From SZUA-442 sp963759175 (GTDB lineage: Bacteria; Actinomycetota; Acidimicrobiia; Spongiisociales; UBA5794): a stretch of 64,000 bases of DNA. The notes beneath the pieces are model-generated. The model was not told where the DNA came from and did not search any database. It worked only from the letters and a program-made list of their open reading frames with translations. The position numbers and the translations under genes are program-made. This document shows positions 43,336-53,047 of the stretch, piece after piece (position 1 is the stretch's first letter; every line of letters starts with the position of its first letter). The stretch is from NCBI GenBank assembly GCA_963759175.1, contig CAVWXP010000017.1, positions 1-64,000 of the forward strand. Reading direction: 5' to 3'.

Positions 43336-43413
43336 CCCCGTGAGTCTCCCCGGACGCTGACCGCCCTCCCACTGGCTGATGACACCCAAGGGAGGGCGGC
43401 TAGCGTCGCGGGA

Positions 43414-44295
43414 ATGCGCAATCGGGTGGTCCTCGCCGTGCTCGCCGCCTCGCTGGGATGGGGTCTCGCAGGCGTGGGAACCCGAGCCGCGTACGACCTC
43501 GGCGCGACCACCCTGACGGTGCTCGCGGTGCGCACGACCGTGGCAACGGCTGCGCTCATCGTGTACGCGACAACAGCCCGCGTCGTCCCGTCGGGTATCG
43601 CATGGCGGCACGGGGCCATCATCGGCACGCTCCGTATCGGCCTGGCTCCCCTCGTCTTCATGGCGTCGCTCAACTTCATCTCCGCAGGTGTCGAGGGGCT
43701 CGTCATCACCCTGGTCCCAGCGACCACGACCCTCATGGCGGCCGCGCTGATCGGCGAGGGCGTATCCCGCCGGCAGGTCGTCGGACTCCTCATCGGCCTT
43801 GGTGGAACCACGCTCATCGCGGCTGCTGGCGACAGCGGGCTCGGTGCCGACGGCGACGTCACTACGGGATTCCTCCTCGCGGGCGTCGGAGTCCTGATCG
43901 GCTCGCTGTCGGGGGTGATCCAACGCAAGTACGCGCCCCTCCACGACACCGCCGACCTCGCCGTCCCCATGTTCGTGTCCGGTCTCATCGTGTCGGTCAT
44001 TGCCGGTGTCACCATCGGGTTCGACCCCGTGGGATCGTACGCGGCGAACCTGTGGTTCTTGCTCGTGGTTTTGGGCCTCGCCTCGACGCTGCTCCCGTTC
44101 GGCGCGACCCTGTATGCCTCCAAGCACGCGTCCGCGACGATCGTGTCGATCACCGGATACATTGCACCACTGGTCGGCGTGGTCGGTGGCGTACTGCTGC
44201 TCGGCGAACACCTCACGACCGCGATCATCATCGGCGCGGTATTGGCGATGGTGGGGGTGGCCCTCGTGGGGGGACCTCGCCGGACTCCCACCTGA
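43414..44295 (+). CDS. EamA-family DMT transporter
   Basis: 293 aa, ten TM helices in two EamA repeats (AASLGWGLAGVGTRAAYDLG; ITGYIAPLVGVVGGVLLLGE). Exports or imports a small metabolite; substrate unknown. TAGCGT (43401-43406) lies 7 nt before ATG, so probably leaderless. Confidence 0.85.
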   Translation: MRNRVVLAVLAASLGWGLAGVGTRAAYDLGATTLTVLAVRTTVATAALIVYATTARVVPSGIAWRHGAIIGTLRIGLAPLVFMASLNFISAGVEGLVITLVPATTTLMAAALIGEGVSRRQVVGLLIGLGGTTLIAAAGDSGLGADGDVTTGFLLAGVGVLIGSLSGVIQRKYAPLHDTADLAVPMFVSGLIVSVIAGVTIGFDPVGSYAANLWFLLVVLGLASTLLPFGATLYASKHASATIVSITGYIAPLVGVVGGVLLLGEHLTTAIIIGAVLAMVGVALVGGPRRTPT

Positions 44296-44347
44296 TACGA
44301 CCAGAACGCGTCAACCACGAGAACGATTCGCACCGAAGAGACACCAT

Positions 44348-45289
44348 ATGAACCTTCCCGACAACGTCGACGTTCGGTCACGTGTGGCAGAGGCGACCTC
44401 GGGCCTCTTCGCCCACGCCGACTACCCGCTCGCGCAGTCACTCCGATACGAAGGCGATCCGGGCCTGTTCGGCCCCCACTCGGCGACGTGGGAGATCATG
44501 GGCGATGTCGCCTCGTTCATCGGTGGCATCCGAGCCCTCCTGGTCCAGGCTGCACACCCCGAGGTGGTCGCAGGCGTGGTCGACCATTCGTCGTACGAGG
44601 AGGATCCCCTCGGTCGATTGTCCCGTACGAGTGCCTACGTCACGGCCACGGCCTACGGAGCGATGCCCGAGGTCGAGGCAGCGCTGGCCGTCGTCCGCAC
44701 GGCCCACCGGCCGGTGCACGGCACCTCGCACCGAGGCGAGCGCTACGCGGCCTCGGGAGGCTCCTTCGCTGCATGGGTCCACAATGCCCTCATCGACTCG
44801 TTCCTCGTCGCCCATCAGACCTTCGGCCCGAGTCCGCTCCCACGCGCACGAGCCGACGCCTTCGTCTCCGAGCAGGCGAACCTGGGCGCCATGTTGCATG
44901 CGGCCGATCTTCCCGTCACGGCCGACGACCTCGCCCTGTGGGTCGCCTCACACCCCGCGGTCTCACCATCACCGGGCATGGAGATGACCGTTTCGTTCCT
45001 CAGGAAGCCGCCCCTCCCCATGGGCATCGATGCGGGCTACCGCGTATTGTTCCAGGCTGCAGCCGCAACGCTCCCCGACCGGATCGCGTCGACACTCGGC
45101 GTCAAGCAGTATCCCGGCGCAATCAGCGCGGGGCGCACCATGATCTCGCTCCTGCGATGGTCGATGGGATCGTCACCGTCGTGGTGGCTTGCCCTCGAGC
45201 GCATGGGCGTGCCGCATCCCGAGGGTGTGCGATTCCGCAGACCTCCTGCGGCAGAGGGCGCCGAGGAACGTTGGAACCAGAGCCGGTGA
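44348..45289 (+). CDS. MpaB-like oxygenase (DUF2236)
   Basis: 313 aa. Family marks: WEIMGDVASFIGGIRALLVQAAHP, VDHSSYEEDPLGRL, a central WVHNALIDSFLVA and FGPSPLPRARADAF. The family includes the haem-containing latex-clearing protein and MpaB; many members have no known substrate. Starts 52 nt after the DMT gene. Confidence 0.8.
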   Translation: MNLPDNVDVRSRVAEATSGLFAHADYPLAQSLRYEGDPGLFGPHSATWEIMGDVASFIGGIRALLVQAAHPEVVAGVVDHSSYEEDPLGRLSRTSAYVTATAYGAMPEVEAALAVVRTAHRPVHGTSHRGERYAASGGSFAAWVHNALIDSFLVAHQTFGPSPLPRARADAFVSEQANLGAMLHAADLPVTADDLALWVASHPAVSPSPGMEMTVSFLRKPPLPMGIDAGYRVLFQAAAATLPDRIASTLGVKQYPGAISAGRTMISLLRWSMGSSPSWWLALERMGVPHPEGVRFRRPPAAEGAEERWNQSR

Positions 45290-45306
45290 GGTGCACCTGA
45301 TCGCCG

Positions 45307-46509
45307 TCAGTCGGCGGCGGATCTCCAGGCGTCGCGCAGGCTGACCTTCGCCCCCGTACGAAGGGCCGCGCCGCGGTAGACCCTTGCCCCGATCATCACG
45401 AGGGCAGCGATCGCAGCGATTGCGAGGGCAACCGCCACGGCGACCTCCCACGGTGCGGCCGAACCGGTGTTGATGCGGAACGGCATCACGATCGGCGACC
45501 ACAGCGGCACGAAGGACGCAACCGTGACCAAGGGCGTGGGTTCTCCGCCGGCACCTGCGGTGAACGAGATCAGGAAGTACGCCGGCAGGATCGCCATGGC
45601 GGGAATGAAGGCCACCGATTGCATGTCCTCCTGCCGCGAGATCGTTGCACCCAGGGTGGCGTACAGGAAGCTGTACACGAGATATCCCAGAACGAACCAG
45701 AAGGAGAGCCACAGGACAGCCGACAGGCCGATGCTCGTCAGGTTCGGCACGCCGACATCCGGCAGGGGGACCAGCGCCAATCCCACGACCACGGCGAGTC
45801 CCAGGGCTGCAATCTGCACGAGTCCGAGAGCACCGATGCCGAGCACCTTGCCGACGAGGAGCGAGGTCGTGCGCACCTTGGCGAGGATGACCTCGACGAC
45901 GCGGTTCTGCTTCTCCTCGACGATGCCCATCGCCACGAACTGTCCGAACACCATGATCGTCGTGAGCAGGACGATGGCCGACAGGAACGATGCGACGGCC
46001 CTGGCGATCTCCTCGGAATCCTCGGGATCGAGTTCCTCCGTGGTGATCTCGACCGGCGCGACGATCGCCGTCACCTCCTCGACGGACAAGCCGAGCTCAT
46101 CGGCGACCTGTCTGCGAACTGCCGAGTTGGCTGCGGCAGTGAAGATCGCCGTCGCTGCACCGGATGCTCCCTGATTCGAGACGATCGTCGAGCCGTCGAT
46201 GAGGGCGGCGTCCACATCGCCTGCCTCGACCGCCTCCGTGGCTGCTTCCGCCGTTCCGTAGTCGGTTACGACGACTTCGACCTCGAGGGCGGCAGCCGTC
46301 ACCTCTATGTCCTGCTCCAATCCGCTGGGTGAAACACCTCCGATCCCGAGCGGCGTCGCCTCGCTCTCGGTACTGATCAACGAGATGACGAAGATCCCGC
46401 CGACGATCAGCGCGGCGAGGATCAGCATCGTGAACAGGAAGACACGGCTACGCGACCGCTCGATGAACTCGCGCTTGGCGATGATGGCGATCTGGTGGGT
46501 GTCGTTCAC
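45307..46509 (-). CDS. ABC-2 type exporter permease (NatB-like)
   Basis: 400 aa. TM1 (FLFTMLILAALIVGGIFVISL), a large extracytoplasmic domain of about 140 residues, then five TM helices; FGQFVAMGIVEEKQNRVVEVILAKV and LLVGKVLGIGALGLVQIA are typical of the NatB/YhaP group. Start overlaps the ATPase gene by 4 nt. Exports sodium, peptides or toxic compounds; not resolvable. Confidence 0.85.
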   Translation of the reverse strand: MNDTHQIAIIAKREFIERSRSRVFLFTMLILAALIVGGIFVISLISTESEATPLGIGGVSPSGLEQDIEVTAAALEVEVVVTDYGTAEAATEAVEAGDVDAALIDGSTIVSNQGASGAATAIFTAAANSAVRRQVADELGLSVEEVTAIVAPVEITTEELDPEDSEEIARAVASFLSAIVLLTTIMVFGQFVAMGIVEEKQNRVVEVILAKVRTTSLLVGKVLGIGALGLVQIAALGLAVVVGLALVPLPDVGVPNLTSIGLSAVLWLSFWFVLGYLVYSFLYATLGATISRQEDMQSVAFIPAMAILPAYFLISFTAGAGGEPTPLVTVASFVPLWSPIVMPFRINTGSAAPWEVAVAVALAIAAIAALVMIGARVYRGAALRTGAKVSLRDAWRSAAD

Positions 46510-47387
46510 GACGCCACCGCCTCGTTGAAGATGTCCGACAGGCTCGGCGGCTCGTAGGAGAACCGGGTGATCTGCCCTGCCTCTCGTGCGAGGCCCAGGA
46601 TGGTCTCGACATGGATATCGGCGTCGACGATGTGGTGCGTCCGTCCGCCGGCCCTCACGCGATGGGCACCATGCACGGGTGGGTCCCAGAGCACGCCATC
46701 AACCCAGATCTCGACGCGGCGGTAGGTCGCGTCCTCACGGATCGCCTCGAGGCGACCCTGGACGACGATCTCACCGTCGTTGACGATCGCCACGTCCTCG
46801 CAGATGTGTTCGACCAGGTCGAGCTGGTGGGAGGAGAACAGGATCGCCGCTCCTCGAGCGGAGAAGTCCGCGAGGACGGAGCTGAGGGAGTCGACGCCGA
46901 TGGGGTCGAGACCCGAGAACGGCTCATCGAGCACGAGGACCTCGGGCTCGTGGATGATCGCGGCGGCGAGCTGGATGCGTTGCTGGTTGCCGTGTGACAG
47001 CTCCTCGACCTTGGCACCGGCGCGATCGCCGAGCCCGAAGACCTCGAGCCATCGGTCGACGCTCGCTCCGGCGTCAGGAGCCGACATGCCCGAGAGCTTT
47101 GCGAGGTAGATCAACTGGTCACGGACCTTCATGCGTGGGTAGAGGCCACGTTCCTCCGGCATGTACCCGAACCGCAGCCGCATCTCCTGGGTGATCGGGG
47201 CGCCGTCGTACGTCACAGCGCCCGTCTCGGGTTGCACGAGACCAAACACAGTGCGCATGGTCGTGGTCTTCCCCGCCCCGTTGCGGCCGAGGAACCCGGT
47301 TATGCGTCCGGGTGCGACGTCGAAGGAGACATCACGGAGGGCCACCACGTCGCCATAGCGCTTGGAGATGTTGCGAACGGAGAGCAT
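46506..47387 (-). CDS. ABC exporter ATPase (NatA-like)
   Basis: 293 aa. Walker A GFLGRNGAGKTTTMR, signature LSHGNQQRIQLAAAI, Walker B VLVLDEPFSGLDPIG, H-loop SSHQLD. The C-terminal extension of about 80 residues is usual for this group. TAGCGT stands 6 nt before ATG 47387 without Shine-Dalgarno (leaderless). Partner of the permease downstream. Confidence 0.92.
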   Translation of the reverse strand: MLSVRNISKRYGDVVALRDVSFDVAPGRITGFLGRNGAGKTTTMRTVFGLVQPETGAVTYDGAPITQEMRLRFGYMPEERGLYPRMKVRDQLIYLAKLSGMSAPDAGASVDRWLEVFGLGDRAGAKVEELSHGNQQRIQLAAAIIHEPEVLVLDEPFSGLDPIGVDSLSSVLADFSARGAAILFSSHQLDLVEHICEDVAIVNDGEIVVQGRLEAIREDATYRRVEIWVDGVLWDPPVHGAHRVRAGGRTHHIVDADIHVETILGLAREAGQITRFSYEPPSLSDIFNEAVAS

Positions 47388-47449
47388 GACCCAACGCTAG
47401 GCGATGCGGCGAACGATGCGGAACCCGCGACGAGCACGTCGCCTACGCA

Positions 47450-47476
47450 CAACAGCGGCCCACGGGGCCGCTGTTG
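47450..47476. terminator. Hairpin terminator after ABC exporter operon
   Basis: CAACAGCGGCCC-ACG-GGGCCGCTGTTG: perfect 12-bp stem, 3-nt loop, 142 nt past the exporter stop and 63 nt before the NatA-like start. The rest of the 230-bp gap shows no gene. Confidence 0.65.
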
Positions 47477-47617
47477 TCGAAAGGTCGGTGGGTGACTGGC
47501 TTGGATGCGGATCACCTTGCTTGGGAACAAGTTGCCTCGCCGGCCTCCCACCACCTCCACTATCGGCACATTCACCCGAAACCCTTGAGTGATTGTCGCA
47601 ACGAATCCGCATGGGCC

Positions 47618-49387
47618 TCACTGTGAGGTCGTCGAACCCTCCCAATCGGCGTGCATGGCGGTGTACACGCCACCCATCGCTATGAGGTCCTCGTGGGAGC
47701 CGTCCTCGACGATCACGCCGGCGTCGAACACGACGACCCGGTCGGACGCCTCGGCGGTCGAGAGACGATGGGCGATCGTCAGCGACGTCCGTCCCGACGT
47801 GAGGAACTCGATCGCCCTGCGGATCTGGACCTCGAGCGCCGGGTCGACCGCCGACGTCGCCTCGTCGAGCACCAGCACGGCGGGATTGGCGATCCATGCC
47901 CGGGCGATCGCCACGAGCTGGCGCTCCCCTGCCGACAGGTTGCCGCCACGTTCGCCGACCGATGTCCGCACACCGTCTGGTAGTCCATCCACCCAGTCAC
48001 GCAGACCCAGATCGGCGAACGCCGCACGCACGGCGTCATCAGGGACACCGGGTTTGCCGTATCGCACGTTGTCGGCGACCGACCCCTCGAACAGGAAGCC
48101 CTCCTGAGGGACATAGGCCAGCTCTCGCCGTAGCGAGGAGAACGGCACCCTATCGATGTCGATGCCGCCCACCTGCACGGAACCGGCGTCCGGCTCGAGG
48201 AGTCGTGTCGCCAGTTTGGCGAACGTGGTCTTGCCCGATCCGGTCTCGCCGACGACGGCAACACGTTGGCCTGCCGGCACCGTCACGGAGACATGGGTGA
48301 TGACATCCGGTCCGCCCGGGTAGGCGAAGCTCACGTCGATGAAGGTGAGGCCGAGCGCGTCCCCCTCCAGCGGCATCCCACCCACCGGATCCTCGATGCT
48401 GATGGGTGTGTCGACGATGCCGAGGATCTTGCGGAGACCTGCGCCCGCCGACTGTGCCTGGTCGATCGTCTCGACGAGCCGCTGGATCGGGTCGATCAGC
48501 AGATTCACGAGGAACAGGAACGCGACGAGGGCGCCGGCACTCAATCCCCAGTCGCCGCCGTACACGACACCCACGCCGACGACGATCGCCGTGAGGAACC
48601 CTGCGAACAGCTCTGCGCTCGAGAACAACGATGATGCGAGCACCGCCGTGCGGACCTCAGCGGAGAACTGGGCGTCGAGCGTGCCGTCGACGCGATCCTT
48701 GACGTGGCCCTCCATGCCATAGGCCCGCACCGTCGGCAGACCCGAAATGGCCTCGCCCGTGACCGCGAGCGAATCGCTCACTCGTTCACGCACCCGGTCG
48801 TGGGCTCTCCCCAGGACCTTCTGGAACATGACGATGAGGCCCGTGTACATGACGACGCCGATGAGGACGACGATCGTGAGCTGCCAGCGGTAGAACAGCA
48901 TGACGGCGATGGCCAGGGCCACCTGGGACACACCGAGCACCATGCCGACGCCACCCCACTCCATGAACTGTTGGATCGTCTCGACATCCGACGTCACCCT
49001 CGCCACGAGGGCGCCGCGCCGCTCGGATTGGAGCTCGAGGAGCGACATCCGGTGGAGGTGGTCGAACGTGCGGATGCGGAGCTGGGCGAGACCCGCAGCC
49101 GACGAAACGACCAGACGACGCAGCGATATCCACCGGGCGAACATCGCGATGACGACGGCGACCAAGGCGATGAGGCCCTTGCGAAGCACCGCTGTCGTGT
49201 CGACCTCACCCGATCCGAGGATCTCATTGTCGATGACCTGCTGGAGCACCACTGGGACCACGATCTGGAGCGCCGTACCGACGACGGCGAGACCGAGGGT
49301 CAGGACGATGCCTCGTCCCAGATCGGGAGCGACGCCGAAGGCACGCCGGATGGCCGTGGAGGTCCGCATGGTCGTCGAGTCGGTCAC
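47618..49387 (-). CDS. ABC exporter half-transporter (type IV), subunit 2
   Basis: 589 aa: six-TM domain, then ATPase with Walker A VVGETGSGKTTFAK, signature LSAGERQLVAIARAW, Walker B AVLVLDEATSAVDP. The acid after Walker B is present, so this half looks hydrolytically competent. Start overlaps the stop of the partner gene by 4 nt; together they form a heterodimeric exporter of lipids or drugs. Confidence 0.92.
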   Translation of the reverse strand: MTDSTTMRTSTAIRRAFGVAPDLGRGIVLTLGLAVVGTALQIVVPVVLQQVIDNEILGSGEVDTTAVLRKGLIALVAVVIAMFARWISLRRLVVSSAAGLAQLRIRTFDHLHRMSLLELQSERRGALVARVTSDVETIQQFMEWGGVGMVLGVSQVALAIAVMLFYRWQLTIVVLIGVVMYTGLIVMFQKVLGRAHDRVRERVSDSLAVTGEAISGLPTVRAYGMEGHVKDRVDGTLDAQFSAEVRTAVLASSLFSSAELFAGFLTAIVVGVGVVYGGDWGLSAGALVAFLFLVNLLIDPIQRLVETIDQAQSAGAGLRKILGIVDTPISIEDPVGGMPLEGDALGLTFIDVSFAYPGGPDVITHVSVTVPAGQRVAVVGETGSGKTTFAKLATRLLEPDAGSVQVGGIDIDRVPFSSLRRELAYVPQEGFLFEGSVADNVRYGKPGVPDDAVRAAFADLGLRDWVDGLPDGVRTSVGERGGNLSAGERQLVAIARAWIANPAVLVLDEATSAVDPALEVQIRRAIEFLTSGRTSLTIAHRLSTAEASDRVVVFDAGVIVEDGSHEDLIAMGGVYTAMHADWEGSTTSQ

Positions 49388-51195
49388 GGCGAGGCCCCCT
49401 CGGTGCGACGCCGCTCCATGTCGTCCTCGTATGCGCTCAGCAGGCGCGCATACCCCGGCGTGGTCCGGAGCAGCTCATCGTGGGTGCCGTGGCCAACGAC
49501 CTTGCCGCGATCCATGAACACCACCTCATCGGCGAGCGCGATCGATGATCGGCGATACGCCACGATGACGACCGTGGACGGCAGCTCGGAGCGTCGGAGG
49601 CCGCGGAGGATCTCGATCTCCACGGAGGGGTCGACGGCTGATGTGGCGTCGTCGAGGACCAGCACGCGGGGCTTGCGGACCAGGGCTCGGGCGAGCGCGA
49701 TCCGTTGGCGCTGACCTCCGGAGAGCGACATGCCGCGCTCACCGATACGCGTGTCGTAGCCGTAGTCGAGCTCGTCGATGAACCTGCCAGCGCCTGCCAG
49801 TTCGGCGGCAGCGATCACGTCGTCACGATCGATGGCCGCACCGAGGGTGATGTTCCCCTCGACCGTGTCGTCGAACAGGAACGATTCCTGGGCTACGAAA
49901 GCGACCTCTCCGGCGAGTTCACTGCGGGCGAACCCACGGAGATCGCGCCCGTCGAGCGAGATGGAGCCGCTCGTCGGATCCCACAGGCGCGCCAACAACA
50001 GCGCCAGGGTGGATTTGCCGCTCGCCGTCGGTCCCACGATCGCAACGGTCCTGCCACCGAGGATGTCGAGATCGATCTCGTCGAGCACGATCTCGTCCAT
50101 CGCATAGCCGAACGTGACGCGTTGGGAATCGACCGCTCCCCCGGTCGCATCGGGAGAGGCGACCGATTCGCCGTGGCTGACGAGGTCATCGGCGTCGAGC
50201 ACCGCCTGAACGCGCCGCCACGCAGCCATCGAGTGGGCCATTTCCCATATGACGAATCCGAGGAGGGATATCGGCATCACCATCAGCGAAAGGAGGTACG
50301 CCACGGTGACGAGGTCGCCGGCCGTGATGGCTCCTTCCGAGAGCCGATACGCGCCGACCACGAGCAGGGTGATCGTGACGATCGAAGGCATCGACTCGAC
50401 GACCGCGCGGTACGCCATCCACACCGAGTTGACCCTGGTGATCTTGTCCCGCAGCGCGTTGGCCGCCACGGCGAATCGCGCCGTCTCCTCGGCACCGCGT
50501 CCGAGGGCCTTGACCGTGAGGGCACCGTCGATGGATTCGTGCGCTATCTCGCTGACGATGCCGCGCTGTTCCTGGACCTCGACGAAGGGCCCGAACGTGC
50601 GGAACGCGCCGTTGATGTCGATAGCCAGGATGATGACCAGGCCGACGAGGATCACGCCTCCGAGCACGAGGTCGGCGACGCTCACGAGGACGATCGTCCC
50701 GATCAGCAGGATGAACGAGCCCGTGGCATACGGAAACGGGGCCAGGACGAACGTCCCCTGGTTGGTGTCGACCTCGCTGACGGAGAGGAGGTCACCCGTC
50801 GAGCGCCGGTCATGCCACGCGAGGTCGAGGCGCATCTGGTGGTCGATCAGCCGTTTGCGGGCGTCAGCCCTCGTCCCGAACTGGAGCCAACCGGCAGCCG
50901 ATCGCCTCAGCGTGATCCCTACCGACTTCCAGATGGCCACGGCGACGATGAGGCCCATCGCCTGCCACAGCTTGCCCTCGGTGCCCTCGCCGTCCTGGAG
51001 CACCGGGATGATGAGCGAGTCGGTCACCCGTCCCACGACCACGGCCGATGCCACGATGGCGGACACGAACATGATCGCCCCGGTGACAGCGAGGGCGAAC
51101 GACCACGGTCGTCGCTTGACGAAGCCCCACGTCAGCTTGAGCCCACCGCCGAGAACACCCGAGAGCGGCGGCGCTTCGGTTGGATCTGATGACAC
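49384..51195 (-). CDS. ABC exporter half-transporter (type IV), subunit 1
   Basis: 603 aa: six-TM domain and ATPase with Walker A IVGPTASGKSTLALL, signature MSLSGGQRQRIALARAL, Walker B VLVLDDATSAVDP. Here the residue after Walker B is D instead of E, the usual sign of a degenerate site in heterodimeric exporters. GTG 51195 has TACCAT 6 nt upstream (leaderless). Confidence 0.92.
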   Translation of the reverse strand: MSSDPTEAPPLSGVLGGGLKLTWGFVKRRPWSFALAVTGAIMFVSAIVASAVVVGRVTDSLIIPVLQDGEGTEGKLWQAMGLIVAVAIWKSVGITLRRSAAGWLQFGTRADARKRLIDHQMRLDLAWHDRRSTGDLLSVSEVDTNQGTFVLAPFPYATGSFILLIGTIVLVSVADLVLGGVILVGLVIILAIDINGAFRTFGPFVEVQEQRGIVSEIAHESIDGALTVKALGRGAEETARFAVAANALRDKITRVNSVWMAYRAVVESMPSIVTITLLVVGAYRLSEGAITAGDLVTVAYLLSLMVMPISLLGFVIWEMAHSMAAWRRVQAVLDADDLVSHGESVASPDATGGAVDSQRVTFGYAMDEIVLDEIDLDILGGRTVAIVGPTASGKSTLALLLARLWDPTSGSISLDGRDLRGFARSELAGEVAFVAQESFLFDDTVEGNITLGAAIDRDDVIAAAELAGAGRFIDELDYGYDTRIGERGMSLSGGQRQRIALARALVRKPRVLVLDDATSAVDPSVEIEILRGLRRSELPSTVVIVAYRRSSIALADEVVFMDRGKVVGHGTHDELLRTTPGYARLLSAYEDDMERRRTEGASP

Positions 51196-51292
51196 CGCGC
51201 GATGGTATCGCCGCGGTCACGACCTCCGTCACCAGTACGACGACACTCGCGAACCCCAGCGACGAGGGCGAGGTTGCATATCGACGACGGTC

Positions 51293-52060
51293 CTACGACC
51301 AGCGGATCCGGACGTTCCCATGCCAGAGATCGAGGACGTCGCGGTCCCCCGTGATGGTCACCCGCTGATCATCGTTGCGGTTCCACATGGCGAGGTACAG
51401 CGCCCCCGAACTCCCGGCGAGGGTGACGTCCGCCGGGCCATCCCGGCGCTCGGTCGTGATGCCATCGGGTGCAAGGGTGACGTGCCATCGGTCATCGGTG
51501 TCGGTGGCGTGGAGGAGCATCGCCTTGGTACTCGCCACGGGGAACTCCTCCTTTCGCGGTGCGAATGCGGCAACGATCTCGTCGATGCCGTCCGATGCGA
51601 ACTCCGGGTCGAATGTCGAAGCGATACCCGCGGCGTTCTCGGCGTCGAAGCGGTGGATGGCGGTCTCGTGGGCCTGGCGACGCGCCCACATCGCCCGCGG
51701 GGATGGTGCGGGGAGGAATGTCCAGGCATCCACATCGATCGCTGCCGATTCGAGTACGCCGACGAGGTTGGCGTTCGTGGCGAGGTACCAGCCGACCAGC
51801 TGCTCGTCCTCGGGCCAGAACAGGCCCAGATCCGGCCAGGCTCCCTCGAGGTCGGCGAGTTCAGCACCAAAGGAATCCTCCCGGCGACGGGAGACGTGGC
51901 CCGCTGCCCACAGGTGGATCATGCCGAGGTGCCGCAGCAGCTCACGCATGTCCCAGCCGGGACATGAGGGAACATCGGCATCGAGGCCGCCATGCTCCGC
52001 GGCCCGTGCCAGGAGCTTGGCCTCGCGTCCGACGGCCGTGATGTGTTCTGTGATCTCCAT
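51293..52060 (-). CDS. Maleylpyruvate isomerase family mycothiol-dependent protein
   Basis: 255 aa, DinB-like four-helix bundle followed by a C-terminal SCP2-like domain. VPSCPGWDMRELLRHLGMIH and RRQAHETAIHRFDAEN carry the metal-binding histidines of the family. Members use mycothiol in thiol-transfer or detoxification; the exact reaction is unknown. Divergent from padR (125 bp), so probably controlled by it. ATG 52060 preferred over an upstream in-frame start. Confidence 0.8.
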   Translation of the reverse strand: MEITEHITAVGREAKLLARAAEHGGLDADVPSCPGWDMRELLRHLGMIHLWAAGHVSRRREDSFGAELADLEGAWPDLGLFWPEDEQLVGWYLATNANLVGVLESAAIDVDAWTFLPAPSPRAMWARRQAHETAIHRFDAENAAGIASTFDPEFASDGIDEIVAAFAPRKEEFPVASTKAMLLHATDTDDRWHVTLAPDGITTERRDGPADVTLAGSSGALYLAMWNRNDDQRVTITGDRDVLDLWHGNVRIRWS

Positions 52061-52146
52061 TGCGCCCCCCGATCGGATCATCGCCGTGCACCGTACCGCT
52101 GGTCACGATCCGTTGCCCCACGCGGCGATGGTGCTGCACTTTGCAG

Positions 52147-52164
52147 CTTCAATATATGCTGAAG
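52147..52164. promoter_or_regulatory. Inverted repeat between padR and the divergent gene
   Basis: CTTCA-ATATATGC-TGAAG in an AT-rich patch 21 nt before padR; plausible PadR operator. Confidence 0.4.
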
Positions 52165-52184
52165 TGTGCAGTAGAGTCAAGGGC

Positions 52185-52832
52185 ATGCCACCGAGCATGA
52201 CCACATCGTCGTACGCCGTATTGGCCCTCCTCGACCTCAAACCGTGGACGGGCTACGAGCTCACCCACCAGGCGCAGCGCAGCCTGCGGTACGCGTGGCC
52301 CAAGTCGGAACGCCTCTTGTACTCCGAGCCGAAGAAGCTCGTAGAACTCGGATACGCCACAACCCACCAGGAAGAATCCGGGGGGCGGACCCGCAACGTC
52401 TACACGATCACCGCGTCGGGACGAAGAGCGCTGGGCGAATGGACCGAGTCGCGGACGCAACCGCCGCGGATGGAGATCGAAGCGTTGCTCCGCCTGCTGT
52501 TCGCCGAGCACGGGACCACCGAGGACCTGCTCCGAGCCCTCGACGAACTCGAGGCCGACATCGGTGAACACCACGAAGCCATCGTCGAACTGATGGCGTC
52601 GTACCTCGACGGTGGGCACCCGTTCCCCGAACGAACCCACCTCTCGGTGCTGTTCGCCACGTTCCAGATCGAGATGTTCAAGAACATCGAGCGCTGGATC
52701 GACTTCGCCCGCGACGAGATCGCAGCATGGCCCGGCACGAAGGATCTCGGCATGACGGAACGCACCGAACTGCTCACCCGCCTCCTTGCCGAGGATGCAT
52801 CACCCGTCGACGCATGGATGGGCAAGGCTTGA
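52185..52832 (+). CDS. PadR-family transcriptional regulator
   Basis: 215 aa. N-terminal winged helix (SYAVLALLDLKPWTGYELTH; EPKKLVELGYATTHQEESGG, YTITASGRRAL) and a long helical C-terminal dimerisation domain. PadR proteins repress detoxification or efflux genes until a phenolic or drug ligand binds. AAGG precedes ATG 52185; ATG 52197 is an alternative. Confidence 0.85.
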   Translation: MPPSMTTSSYAVLALLDLKPWTGYELTHQAQRSLRYAWPKSERLLYSEPKKLVELGYATTHQEESGGRTRNVYTITASGRRALGEWTESRTQPPRMEIEALLRLLFAEHGTTEDLLRALDELEADIGEHHEAIVELMASYLDGGHPFPERTHLSVLFATFQIEMFKNIERWIDFARDEIAAWPGTKDLGMTERTELLTRLLAEDASPVDAWMGKA

Positions 52833-52889
52833 CCCGGCCGAATGGCCCCGGCCACGAGACACCGCTGACCGGTCGCTATGCTCGCTGGC

Positions 52890-53042
52890 ATGACTGCACT
52901 CATCCTCGCCGCCGAATCGGCGGGAACCTACGTGGGCGATGACTGGGCGATCGTTGCGTATGTCGCTGCCGGCATCGCCATGCTGGTCGCCGCCATCACC
53001 ACGGCGATCGTCACTCCACGGGCCGAACACCACGACCACTGA
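52890..53042 (+). CDS. Small single-TM protein, 50 aa
   Basis: Short N-terminus (MTALILAAESAGTYVGDD), TM helix AYVAAGIAMLVAAITTAIV, then a histidine-rich tail EHHDH. TATGCT (52877-52882) stands 7 nt before the ATG, the leaderless pattern of its neighbours, which supports a real gene. Converges with the L,D-transpeptidase gene with 5 nt between stops. Confidence 0.55.
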   Translation: MTALILAAESAGTYVGDDWAIVAYVAAGIAMLVAAITTAIVTPRAEHHDH

Positions 53043-53047
53043 GCCGG

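Noticed and set aside
49705..51189. 494-codon antisense frame over the ABC exporter
   Set aside because: Acidic/arginine shadow sequence; exporter motifs are on the other strand.
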